A stretch of 64,000 nt of DNA. Source: UBA2266 sp964406945. GTDB taxonomy: Bacteria > Planctomycetota > Phycisphaerae > Sedimentisphaerales > Anaerobacaceae. This document shows positions 42,226-50,652 of this stretch, piece after piece. A model generated the notes under the pieces. It did not search any database. It had not been told where the DNA came from and saw nothing but the letters and a program-made list of their open reading frames with translations. A program made the position numbers and the translations under genes. The stretch spans positions 1 through 64,000 of the forward strand of contig CAYOTO010000015.1 in the NCBI GenBank assembly GCA_964406945.1. Direction: 5' to 3'. Positions within the stretch are counted from its first letter, which is position 1; each line of letters opens with the position of its first letter.

Positions 42226-42871
42226 CCCGGCCGAAGCGGCAGAAAGGGTCAAAAAGATATATCCGATTCTGCGGAAGACTTTTCCGAATGCCACTATAGC
42301 TCTCAAATATGAGAACCCGCTGGAACTGCTGATTTCTACTATTTTGAGCGCCCAGTGCACGGATGTCCGGGTCAACATGGTTACCAAAGATCTTTTCCAA
42401 AAGTACACGTCCGCCAAAGACTGGGCCGAAGCCGACAGATCCGAAATCGAACAGGATATTAAGAGCACCGGGTTCTTCCGTAACAAGGCGGTCAACATTC
42501 AGAGGGCCTGTCGGAAGATCATCGAAGAATACGGCGGCGAGGTGCCCAGGACGATGGACGAGTTGGTGAGTCTTCCCGGGGTGGGCAGAAAGACCGCGAA
42601 CTGCGTGCTGGGCAATGGCTTCGGAGTACCGGGAATCACGTGCGATACACACGTAATCAGGCTTTCGCGGCGACTGCAGCTATCGACGCACAGCGATCCT
42701 GTAAAGCTGGAATTCGATCTTGCCGAAATAGTATCGAAGAGGAACTGGACCATGTTCAGCCATCTTCTGATCTGGCACGGCAGGAATATCTGTAAGGGCA
42801 GAAAACCCGATTGTCCCGGATGCCCGATTTCGGACTATTGTCCCTCGGCGAACAAGCCGGAACTTTGGTAA
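42167..42871 (+). CDS. nth: Endonuclease III (DNA glycosylase/AP lyase)
   Basis: Repairs oxidised pyrimidines by glycosylase and AP-lyase action. The 234-residue form has a Lys-rich N-terminus (TKKKAKKKTAKKRVK), then the helix-hairpin-helix with the catalytic Lys in SLPGVGRKTANCVLG. The catalytic Asp is in CDTHVIRL, and the 4Fe-4S motif is CKGRKPDCPGCPISDYC. The start lies inside the dsbD 3' end. An ATG four codons upstream is also in frame, but GAGG sits directly against it; the second ATG has better spacing. Confidence 0.94.
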   Translation: MTKKKAKKKTAKKRVKFKVDPAEAAERVKKIYPILRKTFPNATIALKYENPLELLISTILSAQCTDVRVNMVTKDLFQKYTSAKDWAEADRSEIEQDIKSTGFFRNKAVNIQRACRKIIEEYGGEVPRTMDELVSLPGVGRKTANCVLGNGFGVPGITCDTHVIRLSRRLQLSTHSDPVKLEFDLAEIVSKRNWTMFSHLLIWHGRNICKGRKPDCPGCPISDYCPSANKPELW

Positions 42872-42914
42872 AAGCACCGCTCGAACCGATATTATCACCC
42901 GGAGAAGCAAAACA

Positions 42915-43619
42915 ATGATGCAGATTACAGACAATCCCGTGAAAGATATGTGGCGGATTTTCCGAGTAATGGCCGAATTCGTCGAAGGATTCGACGAACT
43001 GGCCTCGGTGGGTCCGGCCGTATCGATATTCGGTTCGGCCAGAACCAGTCCCGACGACAGGTACTACGCACTGGCGCAAGAAACATCGAAAAAGGTGGCG
43101 CAGGCGGGATTTGCTGTTATTACCGGCGGTGGCGGGGGAATCATGGAAGCCGCCAACAAAGGCGCTTCGGAGGCTGGAGGCACAAGTATCGGATTGAACA
43201 TCGAACTGCCGATGGAACAGACTCCGAACGAATACCAGAATCTTTCACTGGATTTTCGGTACTTTTTCTGCCGCAAGGTGATGTTCCTGAAGTACGCCCA
43301 CGGCTTTGTTGTCTTTCCGGGCGGTTACGGGACAATGGACGAGTTCTTCGAGTCGCTGGTTCTGATTCAGACGCTGAAGCAGGCATCGTTTCCTGTTATA
43401 TTGATGTGCAGCGACTACTGGCAGGGCCTGCTCAAGTGGATCAAAGAGACAATGCTGCATGAGCACGGCTACATAAGCCCGGAGGACGTGTATGTCTACA
43501 CCGTAGTCGACGATCCCGATGAGGCCGTGAGAATCATCGCCGAGTTCAAGGAAAAGAGGGGCAAGAGCGGTATCGTTCTGCCGCCGGGAATGAAGAAAGA
43601 GGACGATAAACTTATCTGA
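42915..43619 (+). CDS. LOG-family (TIGR00730) Rossmann-fold protein
   Basis: A 234-residue protein of the lysine-decarboxylase-like LOG family, which cleaves nucleoside 5'-monophosphates (cytokinin-type nucleotides in known members). The family signature is complete: SIFGSARTSPDD, ITGGGGGIMEAANKGASEAG, RKVMFLKYAHGFVVFPGGYG followed by TMDEFFE. The long N-terminal helix (KDMWRIFRVMAEFVEGFDEL) is typical of the larger bacterial subgroup. GGAG lies 10 bases before the ATG. It ends the rightward envelope/repair run. Its actual substrate in bacteria is uncertain. Confidence 0.9.
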   Translation: MMQITDNPVKDMWRIFRVMAEFVEGFDELASVGPAVSIFGSARTSPDDRYYALAQETSKKVAQAGFAVITGGGGGIMEAANKGASEAGGTSIGLNIELPMEQTPNEYQNLSLDFRYFFCRKVMFLKYAHGFVVFPGGYGTMDEFFESLVLIQTLKQASFPVILMCSDYWQGLLKWIKETMLHEHGYISPEDVYVYTVVDDPDEAVRIIAEFKEKRGKSGIVLPPGMKKEDDKLI

Positions 43620-43739
43620 GGCACAATTATTTGCGGTTTCTATGTGACACGGTTTGTCCCGCACCGCCGGGCCCGTAGCACAGAGACGACAATCAGCCGG
43701 CCGCAATCCCTGAGCAGTCCGGTCGATGACGGATATAGA

Positions 43740-43773
43740 CTCAATAGGGCTGTACGTGGCCGGACAGATTGAG
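43740..43773. terminator. Stem-loop between convergent genes, possible terminator
   Basis: CTCAAT/ATTGAG encloses CTGT/ACAG with a 4-base bulge, giving a 10-pair stem in the 166-base convergent gap. No clean T-run follows on either strand, so termination is only suggested. The rest of the gap shows no gene. Confidence 0.3.
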
Positions 43774-43785
43774 AGAGCTTGCGTT

Positions 43786-45573
43786 CTACTCGTCTTTTGC
43801 CATTAGTTCGTGCGATTGAAAAAGATGCCGCAGGAGAGACGACTTTGACGGGCCGCCGAGGTGATCCCAGGGCAGGGTCCGGTCTTCGGGGAATTGTCTT
43901 TCGGCAACGGCGTGCAGATCGATGCCCGCCTGCCCGAAAGCACGGACCCATAAATCGTAATCGAAACATTCGTTCCAAAGGTCGAATCGGGCGCCGGATT
44001 TCCATGCCTGTTCGATGACCGCGGCCAGTTCTCTGCCGCTCCGACCTATTGCCGATTCCAGCACGCTGCGCTGGATGTGATGAAACTTGAACGTGCACAT
44101 CTTGGCTTTGAGCCGTTTCTTTTCATCGAGTATGAGTTGTTTGGCCCGTTCAAAATAAGTCATGGGTCTCTGTCCGAGCATGCCGAAGGGTGTGTGCGGC
44201 TTCGGGACGAACCAGCTCACGGCTACGTTCAATTGCCCGGTTTTGCCGTCCACTTCGCGGCGGATCTTCGCCAGTTTCAGCGATAATTCTACGATGCTCC
44301 GCACGTCTTCTTCGGTTTCGCCGGGAAGCCCGACCATGAAATACAGCTTCATCCGCTGCCAGCCCGCTGCATAGGCGGCTTTGGCCGCGGCCAGCAGGTC
44401 GTCATCGGATATCGGTTTGTTGATGATCCGGCGAAGTTTTTCTGTGGCGGCTTCGACGGCGATGGTCAGACCGCCTTTGCGGACGCTGGTGAGCATTCTG
44501 GGCAGCAGCTTCAACTGCTGGTCCACTCGCAGGCTGGGCAGACTTATGCCGACGTGTTTGTCCTGAAAGTAGTCATTGAGCCTGACCGCCAGTTCCTCCA
44601 GGTCCGGATACTCGGCGCTGGAGAGACTCAGCAGGCTGACTGTGTCGAATCCCGTCGAGGCATAGCAGGCCTTTGCAGTTTCGACGATCTTGTCGACGCT
44701 GCGATAGCGTATGGGTCTTCTGCAGAAACTCGCCTGACAGAACCGGCATCTGCCGGGGCAACCCCTCATAATCTCGACGCTCACTCTCTCGTGGACCGCC
44801 TGGGTGAAAGGCACAATCGGTTTGAGCGGCACCGGTGCGTTTTCAAAATCCTCTACGACGGCATTTTCGAACCTGGTCCGCAGTCCCTCGATACGGGGGA
44901 CTAGTCCACCCTGCTCGTTAATATCATACAGAGCCGGAACGTAAGCCCAGTCGAACTGCTTCGCAGCTTGCAGGAGCATGTCGGCCTTTGAAACGCGGGA
45001 CCTTTTGCTATCCAGCGTGAGTTCAGCAAGCTCCGCCGCCGCCTGCTCGCCTTCTCCGATGACGAACAGATCCACGAAATCCGCGACCGGCTCACAGCAG
45101 TTGGCCATTGTGCCGCCGGCGACGACCAGAGGATCATTCGGGCCCCTTTCGGTGCTGTTCAGAGGAATACCCGCCAGATCGAGAGCTTCGAGCATATTCG
45201 TGTAGCACAGTTCGTTAGTCAGGCTGAATCCCAGCACGTCAAAATCGCGCACGCAGCCTTTCGATTCCAGCGTGAAAAGCGGAAGTTCTTTGCTTCTGAG
45301 AATGTCCGCGGCGTCGGTCCAGGGAGAAAACACTCGCTCGGCGGCCACCGATTCCATCGAATTGAGCAGATCATATAAAATCGCGATGCCCTGGTTGCTC
45401 ATCCCGACTTCATATACATCGGGAAAGCACAACGCGATCCGCAGCTCGCAGGCGTCGAGGTCCTTTTTGATCTGATTGATCTCGCCGCCGATGTATCGGC
45501 TGGGCCTTCTGACAAAAGGCAGAAATTCGTTCTCAACACGCCGGCTCAAAATTGTCACTTGATTCGTTTTCAC
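43786..45573 (-). CDS. B12-binding-type radical SAM protein (TIGR03960 family)
   Basis: A 595-residue radical SAM protein with an N-terminal cobalamin-binding-like domain (about residues 40-190: RIALCFPDVYEVGMSNQGIA, DVLGFSLTNELCYTNMLEAL). The SAM domain has the cluster motif MRGCPGRCRFCQASF (about 275) and later blocks SLLSLSSAEYPDL and KLYFMVGLPGETEEDV. The family occurs widely in anaerobes, often as a pair with a DUF2344 protein acting on tRNA or ribosomal substrates; that partner is not adjacent here. GTG start. cobO elsewhere in the window would supply its adenosylated relatives. Precise reaction unknown. Confidence 0.88.
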   Translation of the reverse strand: MKTNQVTILSRRVENEFLPFVRRPSRYIGGEINQIKKDLDACELRIALCFPDVYEVGMSNQGIAILYDLLNSMESVAAERVFSPWTDAADILRSKELPLFTLESKGCVRDFDVLGFSLTNELCYTNMLEALDLAGIPLNSTERGPNDPLVVAGGTMANCCEPVADFVDLFVIGEGEQAAAELAELTLDSKRSRVSKADMLLQAAKQFDWAYVPALYDINEQGGLVPRIEGLRTRFENAVVEDFENAPVPLKPIVPFTQAVHERVSVEIMRGCPGRCRFCQASFCRRPIRYRSVDKIVETAKACYASTGFDTVSLLSLSSAEYPDLEELAVRLNDYFQDKHVGISLPSLRVDQQLKLLPRMLTSVRKGGLTIAVEAATEKLRRIINKPISDDDLLAAAKAAYAAGWQRMKLYFMVGLPGETEEDVRSIVELSLKLAKIRREVDGKTGQLNVAVSWFVPKPHTPFGMLGQRPMTYFERAKQLILDEKKRLKAKMCTFKFHHIQRSVLESAIGRSGRELAAVIEQAWKSGARFDLWNECFDYDLWVRAFGQAGIDLHAVAERQFPEDRTLPWDHLGGPSKSSLLRHLFQSHELMAKDE

Positions 45574-45587
45574 GGCCTTATTATAAT

Positions 45588-45625
45588 CGGTTCGCTGCGG
45601 TTTTTCTATTGATTATGGCGAACCG
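45588..45625. promoter_or_regulatory. Perfect 8-base inverted repeat in the apbE divergent promoter region
   Basis: CGGTTCGC (45588-45595) and GCGAACCG (45618-45625) are exact inverted repeats separated by 22 bases. The right arm lies between the proposed -35 and -10 boxes of apbE; the left arm is within 15 bases of the divergent radical SAM start. Consistent with a looping or dimer-bound operator, but only the repeat itself is seen. Confidence 0.4.
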
Positions 45626-45637
45626 CTTCACTATTAA
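45609..45637 (+). promoter_or_regulatory. Candidate sigma-70 promoter of apbE
   Basis: TTGATT (4 of 6) and TATTAA (4 of 6 or less) are 17 bases apart, placing a start about 17 bases before the ATG, right at the AAGGA ribosome site. A perfect TATAAT at 45582-45587 further upstream has no matching -35. Confidence 0.4.
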
Positions 45638-45660
45638 TTCCTTACAGATAAGGAACTTAT

Positions 45661-46725
45661 ATGAGAAACACCCGCAGATACATTGCATCGGCGGTTCTCG
45701 CGGCCGCAATAATCATCGGCATCGTTATTCGCCACCCCGGCAGCGCTTCGCTGAAACAAATCGAGAGCGGCATGCGTTTTCCGATGGGCACTTATGCCCG
45801 CATCGTCGCTGTCGCACCCACTGAACAACAGGCCCGCATAGCAATCGAGCGAGGCATGGAAGAGATCGAAACCGTCGATACGCTGATGAGCGACTACGAT
45901 GAGCAGTCCGAGATAAGCCGCGTAAACCGCGAAGCCGCCGGCACACCTGTAATCGTCAGTGAGCCTACTTTCGAAGTCCTGCGCAAATCCGTCGAATTCA
46001 GCAGGCTGTCCGACGGGGCATTCGATGTAACAATCGGTCCGATCGGCGAACTGTGGCGCCAGGCGGCCAAGTCCCACGAGGCTCCAGACGCGAATGCCCT
46101 CGCCGAAGCCCGCACGAAGGTCGGCTACGACAAGCTCCTGCTCGACCCGAACGACCGCAGCGTGCGGTTCACGGTCGAAGGCATGAAACTCGACCTGGGC
46201 GGGATTGCGAAGGGCTATGCGATAGACCTTGCGGTCGATGCCATGCAACGGGCCGGGGCAACCGGCGGGATGGTGGATATCGGCGGTGATATTCGCTGTT
46301 TCGGGCGGCCGGAGACCAGATCGCACTGGCGTATAGGCCTGCAGGACCCCGCCCAGGGCGCCGATCCGCTCTCACAGTCTAAAACACTTCTGGTTTTGGA
46401 GTTTAATGACGCCGCGGTGGCCACCAGCGGCGATTACCGTCGATTCGGCCTGATAGACGATGAAAAGGTCAGCCATATCATTGATAAATCAACGGCTGCC
46501 GGGGCCCGATCGCTTACGAGCGTAACGATAATAGCCTCCCAAGCCACTGATGCGGACGCCCTCGCCACCGCCGCGAGTGTTCTCGGGCCGCAAAAAGGGC
46601 TGAAATTGGTGGAAGACTATGACGACGCAGAGGCGATTCTCATACCCGCCGCTGACCCGGACACAGTGCCGGAGGAACTGAAGCTACTGAAGACCTCGCG
46701 CGCACAGGATTACGTAGCCGAGTGA
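45661..46725 (+). CDS. apbE: FAD:protein FMN transferase (ApbE)
   Basis: Attaches FMN covalently to threonines of exported flavoproteins such as RnfG and RnfD. The 354-residue protein has an N-terminal signal or anchor helix (YIASAVLAAAIIIGIVI) and the family core: MGTYARIVAV, MSDYDEQSEISRVNREA, LSDGAFDVTIGPIGELWRQ, KLDLGGIAKGYAIDLAVDAM, VDIGGDIRCFG and the Mg/FAD-binding SVTIIASQATDADALATAAS. AAGGA precedes the ATG. It is convergent with, and 15 bases from, the end of the Rnf operon, whose RnfG and RnfD carry the target motifs, so those are the likely substrates. Confidence 0.94.
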   Translation: MRNTRRYIASAVLAAAIIIGIVIRHPGSASLKQIESGMRFPMGTYARIVAVAPTEQQARIAIERGMEEIETVDTLMSDYDEQSEISRVNREAAGTPVIVSEPTFEVLRKSVEFSRLSDGAFDVTIGPIGELWRQAAKSHEAPDANALAEARTKVGYDKLLLDPNDRSVRFTVEGMKLDLGGIAKGYAIDLAVDAMQRAGATGGMVDIGGDIRCFGRPETRSHWRIGLQDPAQGADPLSQSKTLLVLEFNDAAVATSGDYRRFGLIDDEKVSHIIDKSTAAGARSLTSVTIIASQATDADALATAASVLGPQKGLKLVEDYDDAEAILIPAADPDTVPEELKLLKTSRAQDYVAE

Positions 46726-46740
46726 AAAGTCGTCTCCGAT

Positions 46741-47619
46741 TTAAGCGCTTTTAGCAGGCTCGTCTTTCTGGGCCGTCTCCTCGACAACGCCTTTGCCCCG
46801 GTTGATGATGACTTTGGTGGGGCATTTCTTCTTGGCCGTTTCGGTCTCTTCACTGGGTTCGTAGTTGGCGTAGTCGAGCCTGGCCAGATTGTCGTCGATA
46901 GAGAACAGGTCTGACTGTTTCTTGCAGAGACGACAGCCTATGCAGCCGACCTTGCACATCGACCGGGTAACTTTGCCGCTCTCTTTGCTGCTGCAAGCGA
47001 CAGTAAGCATCTTTTCCTGAGTGAAAGGCACCATTTCGATGATGAAACGCGGGCAGGCCTTTGCGCAGGCGCCGCAACCGGTGCATTTGTCGTAATCGAC
47101 CGTCGCCAGGCCGTCGACAATATGCAGAGCATCGAACTTGCAGGCTCTGGTGCAATCGCCGAAGCCAAGACAGCCGAATTTGCAGGCCTGTACGTTCGGC
47201 AGCGCATTAGCCGCGGTGCAGCTCGGCAGGCCCGAATACTCACCGTACATTGTCCTGTCTGCCGTATGCGCGCGACAGTGAACGATAGGGAACCTCTTGG
47301 GGCCGGAGTCGCTGAGCTTGAGATTCAGAATATCGGCGATGGCCGCGGCGGTATCGGAGCCGCCGGGGGCGCATTTTCCGAGCAGCTCGGGATTCTCCAT
47401 AACAGCTTTGGCATATTGTCCGCAGCCGGGATAACCGCAAGCGCCGCAATCCAGGTTCGGCAAAGCTTCGTGTATTGCTTCGATCTTCGGATCGACCTGA
47501 ACCTTGAGCTTCTCACTTGCTATCAGCAGCACGACGGCAAACACCATACCCAGACCGAACATGGTAACGGCCGCGGGCCAGGTACTATTCCAGACTTCCA
47601 TAAACGATGCAACTATCAT
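46741..47619 (-). CDS. rnfB: Rnf complex subunit RnfB, ferredoxin-type
   Basis: Electron-input subunit of the ion-pumping ferredoxin:NAD oxidoreductase. One N-terminal membrane helix (MFGLGMVFAVVLLIASE) is followed by the 4Fe-4S domain LDCGACGYPGCGQYA...KCAPGG. Further ferredoxin-type cysteine groups are CKFGCLGFGDCTRACKFDAL, CTGCGACAKACPRFI and CKVGCIGCRLCKKQ. The 292-residue length and the Lys/Glu-rich tail are typical of the long RnfB of anaerobes. Its ATG overlaps the rnfA stop (ATGA). Last gene of rnfCDGEAB. Confidence 0.95.
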   Translation of the reverse strand: MIVASFMEVWNSTWPAAVTMFGLGMVFAVVLLIASEKLKVQVDPKIEAIHEALPNLDCGACGYPGCGQYAKAVMENPELLGKCAPGGSDTAAAIADILNLKLSDSGPKRFPIVHCRAHTADRTMYGEYSGLPSCTAANALPNVQACKFGCLGFGDCTRACKFDALHIVDGLATVDYDKCTGCGACAKACPRFIIEMVPFTQEKMLTVACSSKESGKVTRSMCKVGCIGCRLCKKQSDLFSIDDNLARLDYANYEPSEETETAKKKCPTKVIINRGKGVVEETAQKDEPAKSA

Positions 47620-48206
47620 CTAATCATTCCCGAAAAACCCATAAATGCCAACGAAAGCAAACCCGCCGTGATCAGCGTAATCGGCGCCCCCTTGATACTC
47701 TCCGGCACGTCTCCAAGCTCTAGATCCTCCCTTATGCCGGCCATGATACAAATGGCCATCGTAAAGCCTATCCCCGCTCCGAAACTCAGCACAACGGCCT
47801 CGAGCAAATTGTCGATACCCCAGAGATTTATGAAGAGGCACAAACCGAGTATCGCACAATTGGTCGTAATCAACGGCAGAAAGATGCCGAAGCTGTCGTA
47901 CAACGACGGAAAAAACTTCCTCACGTACATCTCCACTAACTGCACGGCTCCTGCGATAACCAATATGAACGATACGTACCGCAGGACTTCGAGGTTCGCG
48001 GGCATGAGGATCAGGTGGTCTATCAGCCACGTAAGCGTGCCGCTGAGCGTTACAACGAAGGTAACCGCCAACCCCATGCCGAACGCCATATCTATCCGCC
48101 CGGAAACGCCCAGGTACGGACAGATGCCGAGAAACTTGGTCAGCACAAGGTTGTTGACCACGACGATGGATATAAATGCGAGTATTAATGATTGTAGCGT
48201 ATCCAT
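47616..48206 (-). CDS. rnfA: Rnf complex membrane subunit RnfA
   Basis: One of the two related integral membrane subunits (with RnfE) that bind an Fe-S cluster between them inside the membrane. The 196-residue protein has six helices and the hallmark VNNLVLTKFLGICPYLG and LITTNCAILGLCLF, each with the conserved Cys. It overlaps rnfB by 4 bases and follows rnfE by 8 bases, so the order E-A-B is tightly coupled. Confidence 0.95.
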   Translation of the reverse strand: MDTLQSLILAFISIVVVNNLVLTKFLGICPYLGVSGRIDMAFGMGLAVTFVVTLSGTLTWLIDHLILMPANLEVLRYVSFILVIAGAVQLVEMYVRKFFPSLYDSFGIFLPLITTNCAILGLCLFINLWGIDNLLEAVVLSFGAGIGFTMAICIMAGIREDLELGDVPESIKGAPITLITAGLLSLAFMGFSGMIR

Positions 48207-48214
48207 AGGCTCCT

Positions 48215-48850
48215 CTAGCTCGCCTTCTTGCTGAACTTATTGATGAGCGCCAGCAGCAGTCCGAGTGTTACGAATGCTCCGACCGGCATGCCCATGGCCG
48301 CCCAGGGCACATACCATCCGCCTTCGGCGACCGGATTGAGAACCGCAATTTCGAACAACTTGCCCGTCGCCAGCAGTTCTCTGACACTTGCGACCATGCA
48401 CAGGGTCAACGTAAAACCCAGCCCCATGCCGATGGCGTCGATAATGCTGACGGCCAGGCCGTTTTTGCTTGCACACGCCTCGGCCCGGCAGATTATGGTG
48501 CAGTTGACTATAATCAGGGGCACGTACGGGCCCAGCGTCTCGCTCATGTTCGGCACGAAGGCCTTGAGGAACAGGTCGGCGATCGTGACGAACGTGGATA
48601 TCGTCAGCGTAAACATGAGAATTCGGAGGTGAGGTTTGAGAAGGTTTCTCATAAGGCTGACGATAATGTTGCTGCACAGCAGCACGAAAATTACACACAG
48701 CCCCATCGTAAGCGCCGGTTTCATGGCCGCCGTTACGGCCAGCGTGGGACACATGCCCAGCAACAGCCGGAAAACCGGGTTCTCGCGCCAGAGACCGGCC
48801 ATAAATGTGTCTTTGTAAACGCTGTCAACTGTCTGCGCACCGTTAGCCAT
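48215..48850 (-). CDS. rnfE: Rnf complex membrane subunit RnfE
   Basis: Membrane partner of RnfA in the ion-pumping core. The 211-residue protein has six predicted helices and the RnfE signature NPVFRLLLGMCPTLAV near the start, and PLIIVNCTIICRAEACASKN about residue 115, with the cysteines that hold the intramembrane cluster. It lies 5 bases after rnfG and 8 bases before rnfA. Confidence 0.95.
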   Translation of the reverse strand: MANGAQTVDSVYKDTFMAGLWRENPVFRLLLGMCPTLAVTAAMKPALTMGLCVIFVLLCSNIIVSLMRNLLKPHLRILMFTLTISTFVTIADLFLKAFVPNMSETLGPYVPLIIVNCTIICRAEACASKNGLAVSIIDAIGMGLGFTLTLCMVASVRELLATGKLFEIAVLNPVAEGGWYVPWAAMGMPVGAFVTLGLLLALINKFSKKAS

Positions 48851-48855
48851 GACGC

Positions 48856-49527
48856 CTACTCCTGCTCCTGGTTCTTAACATCTTCGGCCGCGCCTTTCAT
48901 CTCGGGCGATGACGGTTTGGGGATCAGGCCCTGTTGCGCCATCTTTTGCTTCAATTGACTGAGGGCATTGTTAATCGTCTCCACAACGGCCTCGCTGCTG
49001 ATCGTAGCGCCTGTAATGGCTACTATCTCTTCGTCGATCTTTTCACTGTCGCCGGTCGTTTGCAGTTCGAGACCTCCGGCGGGCGCACCGGCAAACTGAC
49101 TGCGATACCAGTCGAGCTTTATCTTATCGCCAAAGCCGGGAGTCTCGTTGCTGGCCAGGACGTTGTAGCCGGCCATATTCTGGAAATCCGGTCCCACCGC
49201 CACAACGAGTTCAATCTTGTCTGCAAAGCCGGACCCCGTGGCAGTAAAACTCCAGCCGATCCGGCGACTGTCACTGGTCGCCTCGTACACGGTCAAGCCC
49301 TGGGGTTTGCCCTGCGTCGAGGTGATCTCGATTTCATTATCGAGCGGGACAAAGTGCTCGGCCTGCGGCAAAAGCCGCCCGGCGAGGCGGTTGAGCTTGT
49401 CGATTCGATTCTGCTCTATCCTCGGTCTGAGGGCGGCGTTGGTTACCGCCAGCAACAGCCCGAAGAAAATGGAGCCGACAATCAGAAGCCAGCTCTGCTG
49501 CATGAAGTATATTATCCTATTTCGCAC
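48856..49527 (-). CDS. rnfG: Rnf complex flavoprotein subunit RnfG
   Basis: Periplasmic FMN-bearing subunit anchored by one N-terminal helix (WLLIVGSIFFGLLLAVTNA). The FMN-binding domain includes KIELVVAVGPDFQNMAGYNV, SNETPGFGDKI and AITGATISSEAVVETIN. The last contains the GATxS threonine to which ApbE joins FMN by a phosphoester. The 223-residue length is usual. GTG start inside the rnfD 3' end (11-base overlap). The apbE gene is at the far end of the operon. Confidence 0.94.
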   Translation of the reverse strand: MRNRIIYFMQQSWLLIVGSIFFGLLLAVTNAALRPRIEQNRIDKLNRLAGRLLPQAEHFVPLDNEIEITSTQGKPQGLTVYEATSDSRRIGWSFTATGSGFADKIELVVAVGPDFQNMAGYNVLASNETPGFGDKIKLDWYRSQFAGAPAGGLELQTTGDSEKIDEEIVAITGATISSEAVVETINNALSQLKQKMAQQGLIPKPSSPEMKGAAEDVKNQEQE

Positions 49528-50545
49528 CTGGTTTACCTCCGGCCGGAACCAACTTGAAATATCTGTCGATGAGAGGCGTCACCGCATTCATGATAAGGAT
49601 TGCGTACATCAGGCCCTCGGGATACTCGCCGACGACCCTGATCAACATCGTGAGAACGCCCACGCCGATGCCAAAAGTCCACATGCCTTTCTTCGTAAGA
49701 GGCATTGTAACCGGATCGGTGGCTATGAAAAATGCTCCCAGCAGCATGGCGCCGCTGGTCAGATGAAACAGCGGCTGAACGTATGCATAATTGTCGATCA
49801 TGTAAGCAATGCCGGCGAATATCAGAACGGCCCCGAGCATTCCGGCCGGCACCCGCCAGTTGATCGTCCTGCGAATGAGCAGAAAAGCGCCGCCTATCAT
49901 AAGAGCGATTGCACTTGTTTCCCCGAGAGATCCGCCGATTTCGCCTGTCAGCGTGTATTTGAAATTCTGCTTGTTGTAGGTGTCGGCTCCGAGTTCGTTT
50001 TTGACCGCCATTTTGCTCCAGGCCAGAGGCGTCGCCTGGGTTCTGGCGTCCGTAATATTGGCCTGTTCGACCTTCGGAAGTTCGGGGTCGACGGTTGCGG
50101 GAACGGTCCAGGTGGTCATCAGCACGCCCAGCGAAGCCGCCATGAATGTGCGCCCCACCATCGCCGGATTGAACACGTTGGAGCCAAGTCCTCCGAAGAC
50201 CATTTTGCCGATGATAATGGCGAATGCGCTGCCGATCGCCGCGGCCCATAACGGCAGTTCAGGCGGCAGTGACATAGCGAGTATGATGCCCGTTACCACA
50301 GCGCTGAGGTCGCTCAGACTGTTGGGACGCTGCGCAAATCTGTTCCAGAGCCATTCAGCCGCCACGCATGACAGAACGCATGTAACCAGCAGCCCGGCGG
50401 CGTAAAGCCTGAAATAATACCCGGCCGCGAGCATTGCCGGAACCAGGGCTATAATGACATCGAACATCACCGCCCGCGTCGAAAGGGCCTTACTGACATG
50501 CGGCGAAGGCGAGACCATTAACTGTCTGTTTTCTTTCTGAGCCAT
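49517..50545 (-). CDS. rnfD: Rnf complex membrane flavoprotein RnfD
   Basis: Integral membrane subunit carrying a second covalent FMN. The 342-residue form starts MAQKENRQLMVSPSPHVSK, the family's usual beginning; an in-frame GTG 15 codons upstream adds only Gly/Ser-rich sequence. Signatures: LSDLSAVVTGIILAMSLPPE, GGLGSNVFNPAMVGRTF and GEIGGSLGETSAIALMIGG, the last containing the FMN-linked threonine region. About ten helices. It is separated from rnfC by 107 bases without a gene. Confidence 0.94.
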   Translation of the reverse strand: MAQKENRQLMVSPSPHVSKALSTRAVMFDVIIALVPAMLAAGYYFRLYAAGLLVTCVLSCVAAEWLWNRFAQRPNSLSDLSAVVTGIILAMSLPPELPLWAAAIGSAFAIIIGKMVFGGLGSNVFNPAMVGRTFMAASLGVLMTTWTVPATVDPELPKVEQANITDARTQATPLAWSKMAVKNELGADTYNKQNFKYTLTGEIGGSLGETSAIALMIGGAFLLIRRTINWRVPAGMLGAVLIFAGIAYMIDNYAYVQPLFHLTSGAMLLGAFFIATDPVTMPLTKKGMWTFGIGVGVLTMLIRVVGEYPEGLMYAILIMNAVTPLIDRYFKLVPAGGKPGAK

Positions 50546-50652
50546 CCTTACCTGTATACCTTTTGAGCCGCCCCCTTCGGCCACGCTCACTTAATTCGGT
50601 GTCGGTCCGGAACCGACGCGACGATTATTCTGACCCTGCGGCGACTTCTCGC

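Noticed and set aside
47122..48234. 370-residue rightward frame
   Set aside because: Antisense to rnfB and rnfA; the Ser/Thr-rich tail is what reversed membrane-helix codons give.
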